DNA of 64,000 nt from Microbacterium sp. RU33B (GTDB lineage: Bacteria > Actinomycetota > Actinomycetes > Actinomycetales > Microbacteriaceae), in NCBI RefSeq assembly GCF_900155915.1, contig NZ_FTPO01000001.1:434001-498000 (forward strand), given 5' to 3'. Both the position numbers and the translations under genes were made by a program. This document shows, in pieces, positions 1 through 7,316 of this stretch; the first letter of the stretch is position 1, and each line of letters starts with the position of its first letter. The notes under the pieces are model-generated. The model made no database searches and was not told the origin of the DNA. It was given only the letters and a program-made list of their open reading frames with translations.

Positions 1-1077
1 CAGGTCATCGCCAACATCGAGCGCGTCTCGATGCTGTTCCTCACCAAGACGGTCTACGCGACCGGGCTGGCGATCCTGTTCGGCATCCTGGTGCTGGAGT
101 TCCCGTTCCTGCCGCGGCAGCTGTCGATCACCGACGGGCTCACGATCGGCATCCCGGCGTTCTTCCTCGCGCTCATGCCGAACAAGCAGCGCTACATCCC
201 GGGGTTCCTGAGGCGCTCGCTGACGTTCGCGATCCCCGCGGGCGCCATCATCGCGCTCGGTCTCACGTGGTATACATTCGTCGCGAAGGGGCAGGACGTC
301 TCGGAGGAGCAGCTGCGCACCGGGGCGACGATCATCCTGGCGATCGTCGGCATCTGGGTGCTCTCGGTGCTGTCACGCCCGCTCAACCGGTTCAAGGTGC
401 TCGTCGTCGGAGCGATGTTCATCGCCCTGGTCGGCGTCTTCACGATCCCGCTCGCGACTCAGTTCTTCGCCCTCGTCGACCCGGGACCCGATCTCGCCGT
501 CGCGCTGACCGGCATCTCGATCGTCATGATCGGCGCCATCGAGGTCGTGCGGTTCGTGCACCGGCGTCTCGTCGCGCGCCTGCTGCCGCAGGAGACGACA
601 CCGGCGGCCGAAGCGCGCGCCGCCGCCGCCGACCGTGCTCCGGCACCCGCCGTGAGCGCCGTGCTGATCACGATCGTCGCCGTGCTCGTCTACGCGGCGG
701 GCTTCCTGGCGACCGCGTTCGGCATCCTGGTGCTCCTCGCGCGGTACGAGGGCGCGGATGCCGGGGAGGTGCTGTGGATCTCGCTCGCCGGCTCCGCGAT
801 CGCGCTCTTCGGGCTGCTCGTCGTCGCGTCCGCCTCGGGCGTGCGGCGCGGGAGCGGGCTCTCACGACTGCTGCTGACGATCTATCTGGGACTGCTCGTC
901 GTGCTGGAGCTCCTCATCATCGCGTCGAGCGATTCGTGGGACTGGCCCGCGATCGGCATCGGCGTGGTCGCGATCGCGATGATCGTGGTGCTGTGGACGC
1001 CGCCGGTGGCGCGCACCTTCGGTCGCGTCCGCGAGTCGTCGATGAACGCTCAGCCGGTGCAGGCCAGTCGCAGCTGA
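1..1077 (+). CDS. Cation-transporting P-type ATPase, C-terminal part (5' end outside window)
   Basis: The reading frame is already open at base 1, and NIERVSMLFLTKTVYA matches the start of the M5 helix after the hinge of HAD-type P-type ATPases, closest in my recollection to the CtpE group of actinobacteria. The nucleotide-binding and phosphorylation domains lie outside the window, so the transported ion cannot be judged. Six membrane helices (M5-M10) fill about the first 190 residues. An Ala/Pro-rich linker follows, and then about 130 further residues with four more hydrophobic helices, which the usual ten-helix architecture does not need. The first ATG in frame is at 31, but it is internal. 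The 3' end overlaps the convergent DUF305 gene by 28 bases. Confidence 0.8.
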   Translation, partial: QVIANIERVSMLFLTKTVYATGLAILFGILVLEFPFLPRQLSITDGLTIGIPAFFLALMPNKQRYIPGFLRRSLTFAIPAGAIIALGLTWYTFVAKGQDVSEEQLRTGATIILAIVGIWVLSVLSRPLNRFKVLVVGAMFIALVGVFTIPLATQFFALVDPGPDLAVALTGISIVMIGAIEVVRFVHRRLVARLLPQETTPAAEARAAAADRAPAPAVSAVLITIVAVLVYAAGFLATAFGILVLLARYEGADAGEVLWISLAGSAIALFGLLVVASASGVRRGSGLSRLLLTIYLGLLVVLELLIIASSDSWDWPAIGIGVVAIAMIVVLWTPPVARTFGRVRESSMNAQPVQASRS

Positions 1078-1694
1078 GCCGCCTCCATGAGGTCGATCTC
1101 GGCGCTCTGGCCGGCGATCATGCTCTCCGCCACCGCCTTCACGCGGGGCACCGAGCCGCGTTCGACGACCGCTTCGGCCATCGGGATCGCGCCCTCGTGG
1201 TGGCGGATCATGAGCTCCAGGAACACGCAGTCGGCCTCGACCCCTTGGGCTTCGGCGAGCGTGCGGAGCTCGGCATCCGTCGCCATCCCCATCGCGGCGC
1301 GCAGCTCGGCGTCCGACGCGCCGACGCTGACGTCGTGCCCCGCGTGCGATCCGTCGGACTCCGCCATCCACTGCATGAGCGGGGCGTTCGACCCCTGGGG
1401 GAGACCCCACTCCACGAGCCAGCCGTACATCTCGCCGCGCTGGGCGGACTGCGCCGTCGCGATGTCATACGACAGCGTGCGCAGCTCGGGGTCGTCGGTC
1501 TTGCGGTACAGCTCCATGGCCATCTCGACGGCCTGCGTGTGGTGCACCTGCATGTCGCGGGCGAATCCGGCGTCGGCCTGGTCAGGGCCGGGCGCCGCCG
1601 CGCCGAACGTGGAGAAGCGTCCGATCGCGAAGGCGAGCGCCGCCACGCCGATCGCCGCGAGGACGATCAGGGGCCAGCGTCCCCTCGACGTCAC
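1050..1694 (-). CDS. DUF305 membrane-anchored protein
   Basis: The 214-residue protein has one N-terminal membrane helix (about residues 8-27) and a DUF305 domain outside it, a ferritin-like helical fold often linked to metal handling. The two signature blocks are visible: HHTQAVEMA near the start of the domain and RHHEGAIPMAE near its end, rich in His, Met and Glu. The GTG start overlaps the TGA of the upstream DUF3105 gene by four bases (GTGA), so the two genes are translationally coupled. The pairing DUF3105-DUF305 is common in actinobacteria. A role in metal or copper tolerance is a guess from the family and from the adjacent P-type ATPase. Confidence 0.85.
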   Translation of the reverse strand: MTSRGRWPLIVLAAIGVAALAFAIGRFSTFGAAAPGPDQADAGFARDMQVHHTQAVEMAMELYRKTDDPELRTLSYDIATAQSAQRGEMYGWLVEWGLPQGSNAPLMQWMAESDGSHAGHDVSVGASDAELRAAMGMATDAELRTLAEAQGVEADCVFLELMIRHHEGAIPMAEAVVERGSVPRVKAVAESMIAGQSAEIDLMEAAQLRLACTG

Positions 1695-2401
1695 TGCTTG
1701 CCGGGGCCGTCGACGGCGCCGGAGCACAGCGCTCCGGGCTCGGGGACGTTCTGGCTGCGCCAGTACTCGGTGAAGAACTCCGCGATGCGGGGGTCGTCCG
1801 CCGAGTCGAGCTTGAGCTGCGAGTTCCATCCGCTCAGCACGATCGGGCTGTCGAGGCCTTCGTAGGGCGACAGGATGACGTACGACGACGGCAGCTGCGC
1901 CTTCAGCGCGTCGAGCTCCTCGCCGTTCACGGCGGCGGCGTCGTAGGTGACCCAGATTGCCCCGTGCTCGAGCGAGTGGACGGCGTTCTCGTTCACCTGC
2001 GGCTCGGAGTACACAGCGCAGTTGAGCCAGTACGCATTGTGCGGGCCACCCGCCGGCGGCGACTGCGCGTAGTCGACTTCGCCCTCGACGTGCGTGGTCT
2101 CGTTCTCGAACGTCTCGACGCCCTCGATCTCGCGCCCGGTGCTGCCGTTGGCCTCGAATGTGGGCGGAGGCGCCGGTGCGAAGACGATGGAGGCGACGAC
2201 CACGCCGATGACGGTGACGGCGGCGACGCCGCCGACCGCCCACCACACGATCTTGCTGCGACGGCGCTTGGCGAGCTGCTTCTGGTACTCGGCGAGCTTC
2301 TCCTGGCGCTTCTGCTCCCGCTGCTGCTTGACGGTCTGCGCGATCTTGGCCTGCGTCGCGGGGTTGCCGCTCGCTCGCTTGTCGTCGGGGGTGGGGGTCA
2401 T
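1691..2401 (-). CDS. DUF3105 membrane-anchored protein
   Basis: This 236-residue protein has a charged, coiled N-terminus (about residues 1-48, many Lys, Arg and Gln), one membrane helix (about 51-73) and an extracytoplasmic DUF3105 domain. Recognisable DUF3105 blocks are the GPHNAYWLNCAVY segment and HSLEHGAIWVTY, containing the family's conserved Cys and His. The function of DUF3105 is unknown. The ATG start at 2401 leaves about 270 bases to the divergent efflux pump gene, so the promoter for the DUF3105-DUF305 pair lies in that gap. The downstream gene overlaps by four bases. Confidence 0.85.
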   Translation of the reverse strand: MTPTPDDKRASGNPATQAKIAQTVKQQREQKRQEKLAEYQKQLAKRRRSKIVWWAVGGVAAVTVIGVVVASIVFAPAPPPTFEANGSTGREIEGVETFENETTHVEGEVDYAQSPPAGGPHNAYWLNCAVYSEPQVNENAVHSLEHGAIWVTYDAAAVNGEELDALKAQLPSSYVILSPYEGLDSPIVLSGWNSQLKLDSADDPRIAEFFTEYWRSQNVPEPGALCSGAVDGPGKQ

Positions 2402-2668
2402 GGCGATGTCTCGGCGTCTCGGCTCGGGCCTGGCGGCGGGCGGCGGGTCGGGAGGATGCCGCGGAGGACCGCGGCAGATAGAGCCTATGCGGGCGAATGC
2501 GTCCGGGGCTGGGAAGCCGCCGAATTCCTGGATGCGCTCGCGGCGACGGGTCCGGTATCATTGCGGTGTCGAATCGATTCGAGAACGCCTGTCGATCTTC
2601 GATCCTCTCGCGCCTGGACGGACGGTACGCCGCTGCCGACGCATGCCCGCATCCGCATCGCAACCGAA
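2402..2668. other. Divergent intergenic region
   Basis: This 267-base gap separates the DUF3105 gene from the efflux pump. I see no convincing gene. It contains a perfect 14-base palindrome TCGAATCGATTCGA (2569-2582) a few bases after a TATCAT -10-like hexamer (2556-2561). That arrangement would suit an operator over the pump promoter, but this is an inference. Confidence 0.4.
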
Positions 2669-4057
2669 GTGAAAGCCGCCTTGCTCGACACCGCGTCCAT
2701 CCCCACGCAGAAGCCCGCCGACTCCGACCCCTCCGCCATCGCGCCGGAACGCCCCGTCGCGCCCCCGCCCCGCACGCAGACCGGCGCGATCCGCACGCTC
2801 GGCCCGAACCCCGCGACGGCGCCGATCGTGCTGCATCCGGGCGACGCCATCTCGTCGCGTCGCCGCCTCCTCTACGTCATCCTGCTCGGTGCGCTGACCG
2901 CCCTCGGGCCGTTCACGATCGACCTCTACCTTCCCGCCTTCCCGGTGCTGGAGCAGGACTTCGACACCACGGCGGCGGCGATCCAGCTGACGCTCACCGG
3001 AACGATGATCGGCTTCGCGCTCGGGCAGCTCATCGTGGGCCCGCTGAGCGACAAGGTGGGCCGCCGTCTTCCGCTGCTCATCGTGACGGCACTGCACGTC
3101 GTCGCGAGCGTCGCCGCAGCGCTCGCGCCCACGCTCGAGCTCATGTCGGTCGCGCGCGTGTTCATGGGCGCGGGCGCCGCGGCCGGCGGCGTCGTGGCCG
3201 CAGCGGTCGTGCGCGACCTCTTCGGCGGCAGGCGTCTCGTCGTGATGCTCTCCCGGCTCGCGCTCGTGTCGGGCGTCGCTCCCGTGCTCGCTCCGCTCGT
3301 GGGCTCGCAGCTGCTGCTGATCATGTCGTGGCGCGGCATCTTCGTCGTGCTCGCCGTCTACGGCCTCGTCATGCTGATCTCGGCGATCCTGTTCATCCCC
3401 GAGACGCTGCCGCGCGCGCGCCGCCACGAACGCGGCGCGACGACCGTGTGGCAGCGCTACCGGAGCGTCTTCAGCGATCGCGTCTTCATCGGCGTGCTGA
3501 TCATCGGCGGTATGACCTTCAGCGGGCTGTTCTCGTACCTGTCGGCGTCGCCGTTCCTCTTCCAGGACCGGTACGGCTTCGATGCTCAGCAGTACGGCTT
3601 CCTGTTCGCCGCAAACTCGCTCGGCATCGTTCTCGGCGTGCAGGCCGCTTCGCGGCTCGCGGCGCGCTTCGGGCCGCAGTGGGTGCTGGCGTGGTCGACG
3701 AGCGTGCTCGTCGTGGCGGGCGCGGCGATCATCGTCACCGATCAGCTCGGACTCGGACTGTGGGGCACCGTCGTCCCGCTGTTCATCTTCATCACCGCGT
3801 GCGGCTTCACGTTCCCCTGCGTGCAGGTGCTGGCGCTCGACCGGCACGGCAAGGCCGCCGGAACGGCGCAGTCGATCATCGGCGCGACGAACTTCGGCGT
3901 CGCGGGCCTCATCACTCCCGTGGTCGGCTGGATCGCGAGCGGCTCCGACATCACCGGCACCACGATGGCCTCGGTCATGGTGGCGTGCGCCGCGATCGGA
4001 CTGCTGTCGCTGTGGCTGATCGTGCGCCCGCGCACGGTGGAGCGGCTCGCGCCGTAG
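2669..4057 (+). CDS. Bcr/CflA-family multidrug efflux MFS transporter
   Basis: The protein is an inner-membrane drug:proton antiporter of the major facilitator superfamily, with twelve predicted helices. Its first helix carries LGPFTIDLYLPAFPVLEQDF, the hallmark of the DHA1/Bcr-CflA group, and GPLSDKVGRRLPLL is the MFS motif A between helices 2 and 3. I chose GTG at 2669 because the open frame upstream (to 1964) overlaps the DUF3105 gene and gives low-complexity peptide. That choice leaves about 70 Pro/Ala-rich cytoplasmic residues before helix 1, and a start closer to helix 1 is possible. The substrate cannot be read from sequence. Confidence 0.8.
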   Translation: MKAALLDTASIPTQKPADSDPSAIAPERPVAPPPRTQTGAIRTLGPNPATAPIVLHPGDAISSRRRLLYVILLGALTALGPFTIDLYLPAFPVLEQDFDTTAAAIQLTLTGTMIGFALGQLIVGPLSDKVGRRLPLLIVTALHVVASVAAALAPTLELMSVARVFMGAGAAAGGVVAAAVVRDLFGGRRLVVMLSRLALVSGVAPVLAPLVGSQLLLIMSWRGIFVVLAVYGLVMLISAILFIPETLPRARRHERGATTVWQRYRSVFSDRVFIGVLIIGGMTFSGLFSYLSASPFLFQDRYGFDAQQYGFLFAANSLGIVLGVQAASRLAARFGPQWVLAWSTSVLVVAGAAIIVTDQLGLGLWGTVVPLFIFITACGFTFPCVQVLALDRHGKAAGTAQSIIGATNFGVAGLITPVVGWIASGSDITGTTMASVMVACAAIGLLSLWLIVRPRTVERLAP

Positions 4058-4060
4058 CCG

Positions 4061-4549
4061 TCAGGCGCGCACGAGTCGCAGGCGGAAGAGCCGGACCTTC
4101 CGACCCGACGTGCGCTCGTACGTGCGATAGCCGGGCCACTGGGCCTCGATGCGATTCCAGGCGGCTTCGCGTTCGTCGTCGCCGATCAGGCTCGCGTGCA
4201 CCGGCATGCGCGTGCCGCGCACGGTGATGGCGGCATCCGGGTGCGCGAGCAGGTTCGCCGTCCAGGCCGGATGCCGCTCGCGCGCGAAGCTCGTACCCGC
4301 GACGATCGCGCTGCCGTGCCCGTCGGGGGTGTACATGAGAGGCGCGTCGCGCGGCGCCCCCGACTTCGCGCCCGTCGTGTGCAGCACGAGCGAGGGGACG
4401 AGGAGGCCGCTCAGCGGCATCCGTCCTCCGGAGAACGGGACGAACGCACGCTCCAGCACGGGCATGAGCCGCGGGCCGTGGTGGCGGAAGAACCGGGTGC
4501 GCGTGAGGGGCGCGATGCACGTGCGGACGACGTCCAGAATGCGTGGCAT
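4061..4549 (-). CDS. Nitroreductase/deazaflavin-dependent oxidoreductase-like protein
   Basis: At 162 residues it matches the size of the split-barrel F420-binding family (DDN-like, F420H(2)-dependent quinone or nitro reductases). Supporting blocks are LVLHTTGAKSGAPRDAPLMY, close to the family's LLLTTTGRKSGKPRxxPL motif, and WTANLLAHPDAAITVRGTRM, which corresponds to the NLxANPxxxV cofactor-proximal segment. The ATG at 4549 is 36 bases from the divergent PAP2 gene, so the two share one short promoter interval. The gene converges with the efflux pump with only three bases between stops. The substrate is unknown. Confidence 0.8.
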   Translation of the reverse strand: MPRILDVVRTCIAPLTRTRFFRHHGPRLMPVLERAFVPFSGGRMPLSGLLVPSLVLHTTGAKSGAPRDAPLMYTPDGHGSAIVAGTSFARERHPAWTANLLAHPDAAITVRGTRMPVHASLIGDDEREAAWNRIEAQWPGYRTYERTSGRKVRLFRLRLVRA

Positions 4550-4585
4550 GCGCCCATTGTCGCGCGGCCGGGGCAGACTGGTCGG

Positions 4586-5272
4586 ATGCAACGCGACGAC
4601 GCCCTCCGCAGGCCACGGCCCGCGACCCTCGCGATCGTCGGCGTCGTCCTGGTCGCCGCTGCGTGCGGACTCGGGGCCTGGATCCTCGCGCAGGGCAATC
4701 AGGCCTTCGCGATCGACGCCTGGTGGAACGCGCTGCTCGTGTCGAGCTCGTCGTCGGTGATCGCGACGTTCGCCCTCGCGATGGACTGGCTCGGCGGAGG
4801 CTGGTTCGGCATCTTCGCCGTGCCGATCGGCATCGCCGTGCTCCTCGTCGTGCTGCGCAGACCGTGGGCCGCCGGGTTCTTCCTGCTCGCCGAGATCGTG
4901 TCCGCCGTCGGTGTGCAGGCCCTCAAGCACCTCTTCGGTCGCGCGCGGCCGGAGGAGATCCTGATCATCGCCGACTACGGCTCGTTCCCCTCCGGTCACA
5001 CCGCCAACGCCGCGACGATCGCGGTCGCGGCGGTCGTCATCTTCCCCCGGCTGTGGACGGTCATCGCCGGGGTCGCGTGGGTGCTGCTCATGGCGTTCTC
5101 GCGCACCTACCTGCACGCGCACTGGCTGAGCGACACCATCGGCGGCACCCTCATCGGGGCCGGGACGGCGCTGCTGGTGGCCGCGGCCTTCGCTGTGCCG
5201 CTCGCGCGGGAGGACGCCCGTAGACGCAGAGCGACGACGGATGCCTCTCCGGAGCCCTCGTCGCTAGGCTGA
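4586..5272 (+). CDS. PAP2-family phosphatase
   Basis: A 228-residue membrane protein with about six helices and all three signature motifs of type 2 phosphatidic acid phosphatases: KHLFGRARP, then FPSGHTANA, then SRTYLHAHWLSDTIGG. These supply the catalytic His residues and the phosphate-binding Lys/Arg residues. It probably dephosphorylates a membrane lipid phosphate such as undecaprenyl diphosphate or phosphatidate, but the substrate cannot be assigned. The ATG follows a CAGACT hexamer by six bases, like other leaderless starts in this window. Its last codons contain the -10 element (TAGGCT, 5265-5270) of the next gene. Confidence 0.88.
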   Translation: MQRDDALRRPRPATLAIVGVVLVAAACGLGAWILAQGNQAFAIDAWWNALLVSSSSSVIATFALAMDWLGGGWFGIFAVPIGIAVLLVVLRRPWAAGFFLLAEIVSAVGVQALKHLFGRARPEEILIIADYGSFPSGHTANAATIAVAAVVIFPRLWTVIAGVAWVLLMAFSRTYLHAHWLSDTIGGTLIGAGTALLVAAAFAVPLAREDARRRRATTDASPEPSSLG

Positions 5273-5277
5273 GCGCC

Positions 5278-7284
5278 ATGAGTGTCGACCCCGCCGTCGC
5301 AGCCGCAGAAGCAGAGCTCGCCAGACTCCGCGCCGAGGCCGAGGCGGCCGAGGCCCAGCTGAAGGCCGCGCAGGCGCGCGCCGCGCTCGCCGCGGCCGAA
5401 GCCGCCGCCGCGCAGGCCGCGGCATCCGCTGCTGCTCCGGATGCTGCTGCTCCGGACACCCCCGCTCCAGAAGCTTCTCCTGCCGCGCCTGCTGCCCCCG
5501 ACGCCCCCGCTCCGGTCGAAGAAGCGGAGGAGATGGTGCAGACGGAGGAGGCATCCTCACCCTCCGCTCCTCCCGTCGTGTCATCTCCTCCGCCCGCACC
5601 CGCCGCGACGGCTGCCGAGACCGCCGGTCCGCTCAACGCCGAGCAGATCGCGGCGATCGTGAAGGGCTACACGTTCGAGGCGGAGACGCTCGATCTCGGT
5701 GCGCTGCTGAACACCGACCCGGTGCCGGAGGCGCAGATCCGCATTCCACTGGCCATGATGAATCGGCACGGCCTCGTCGCCGGCGCCACCGGCACGGGCA
5801 AGACCCGCACGCTGCAGGGTCTCGCCGAACAGCTCGCCGCGAAGGGCGTGCCGGTGTTCGCCGCCGACATCAAGGGCGATCTGTCCGGCGTCGCGACGCC
5901 GGGCGAGCCGAGCGAGAAGCTCCTCGCGCGCACCCGGGCGATCGGGCAGGACTGGGCGCCCCAGGCATCCGTCACGGAGTACTTCGCCCTCGGCGGCATC
6001 GGCAAGGGCGTTCCCGTCCGGGCGACGGTGAGCGGCTTCGGACCGCTGCTGCTGAGCAAGGTGCTGGGGCTCAACGCGACCCAGGAGTCGAGCCTGGGTC
6101 TGGTCTTCCACTACGCCGACGCCAACGGACTCGCGCTGGTCGACCTGTCCGACCTCCGAGCGGTGCTGAGCTACCTGACGAGCGACGAGGGCAAGCCCGA
6201 GCTGAAGGACCTCGGCGGGCTCTCGTCGGCGACGGCCGGCGTGATCCTCCGCGAGCTCATCACGTTCGCCGACGACGGCGCCGACGTCTTCTTCGGCGAG
6301 CCCGAGTTCGATGTGCGCGACTTCCTCCGCACGGCCCCCGACGGGCGCGGCGTGCTGTCGCTCCTGGAGGTTCCGGGCGTCGCCGACAAGCCGGCGCTGT
6401 TCTCGACGTTCCTGATGTATCTCCTGGCCGAGCTCTTCGAGATCCTCCCCGAGGTCGGGGATGCCGACAAGCCCAAGCTCGTCTTCTTCTTCGATGAGGC
6501 CCACCTGCTGTTCGCGGACGCCTCGAAGGACTTCCTCGCGGCGATCACGCAGACCGTCCGCCTCATCCGCTCCAAGGGTGTGGGGGTGTTCTTCGTGACC
6601 CAGACGCCGAAGGACGTGCCGAGCGACGTCCTCGCTCAGCTCGGGTCGCGCGTGCAGCACGCGCTGCGCGCGTTCACACCGGATGACGCCAAGGCGCTGC
6701 GCGCGACCGTCGGCACGTATCCGAAATCGGGCTACGACCTCGAGCGCACGCTGCAGGAGCTCGGCACCGGCGAGGCGATCGTCACGGTGATGAGCGAGAA
6801 GGGCGCCCCGACGCCGGTCGCGTGGACCCGCCTGCGGGCACCGCAGGGGCTCATGTCGCCGACGTCCGACCCCGCGATCACGGCGGCCGTGCAGGCATCC
6901 CCGCTGCTGGCGAAGTACGGCACTGCGATCGACCGCGAGTCGGCGCGGGAGATCCTCACGGCGAAGATGAACGCGGCCGAGGCGGCGGCGAAGGCCGAGG
7001 AGCAGGCGCTCGCCCAGGCGAAGGCGGATGCCGAGGCCGCCAAGATCAAGGCGAAGGCCGACGCGGAGTACGCCAAGCAGCAGGCCGCGATCGAGAAGCA
7101 GCAGGCCGCCGCCGAGAAGAAGGCGCAGCAGGAGTACGAGCGTCTGCTCAAGAAGACCTCGGGGACGACCCGCACCTCGAGCCGCGCGCCGAAGTCGGGG
7201 ATCGAGCAGATCCTCAACTCGAAGTCGACGCAGACGATCCTCAGCGGTGTGATCCGCGGCATCTTCGGCACCGGCAAGCGCTGA
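5278..7284 (+). CDS. HerA-like/DUF853 ATPase with Ala-rich N-terminal coil
   Basis: The 668-residue protein begins with about 120 Ala/Glu/Pro-rich residues (predicted coiled coil then flexible). An ATPase of the HerA/DUF853 type follows, with Walker A GATGTGKT at residues 169-176 and Walker B FFFDEAHLLF with the DEAH at 406-409. A second Ala/Lys/Glu coiled coil (about 555-625) precedes a short globular end. These ATPases are thought to be DNA-pumping or helicase-like hexamers, though most DUF853 members remain uncharacterised. A TAGGCT hexamer sits seven bases before the ATG, implying leaderless transcription from inside the end of the PAP2 gene. I see no nuclease partner next to it. Confidence 0.85.
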   Translation: MSVDPAVAAAEAELARLRAEAEAAEAQLKAAQARAALAAAEAAAAQAAASAAAPDAAAPDTPAPEASPAAPAAPDAPAPVEEAEEMVQTEEASSPSAPPVVSSPPPAPAATAAETAGPLNAEQIAAIVKGYTFEAETLDLGALLNTDPVPEAQIRIPLAMMNRHGLVAGATGTGKTRTLQGLAEQLAAKGVPVFAADIKGDLSGVATPGEPSEKLLARTRAIGQDWAPQASVTEYFALGGIGKGVPVRATVSGFGPLLLSKVLGLNATQESSLGLVFHYADANGLALVDLSDLRAVLSYLTSDEGKPELKDLGGLSSATAGVILRELITFADDGADVFFGEPEFDVRDFLRTAPDGRGVLSLLEVPGVADKPALFSTFLMYLLAELFEILPEVGDADKPKLVFFFDEAHLLFADASKDFLAAITQTVRLIRSKGVGVFFVTQTPKDVPSDVLAQLGSRVQHALRAFTPDDAKALRATVGTYPKSGYDLERTLQELGTGEAIVTVMSEKGAPTPVAWTRLRAPQGLMSPTSDPAITAAVQASPLLAKYGTAIDRESAREILTAKMNAAEAAAKAEEQALAQAKADAEAAKIKAKADAEYAKQQAAIEKQQAAAEKKAQQEYERLLKKTSGTTRTSSRAPKSGIEQILNSKSTQTILSGVIRGIFGTGKR

Positions 7285-7316
7285 CGATTCCGTGGCGAGA
7301 GGCCTAGCCTGGGGGC

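Noticed and set aside
5278..7284. HerA-like ATPase as part of a defence system (HerA with NurA, SIR2 or DUF4297 partners).
   Set aside because: No nuclease or SIR2-type gene is adjacent; the neighbours are a PAP2 phosphatase and a molybdoenzyme.
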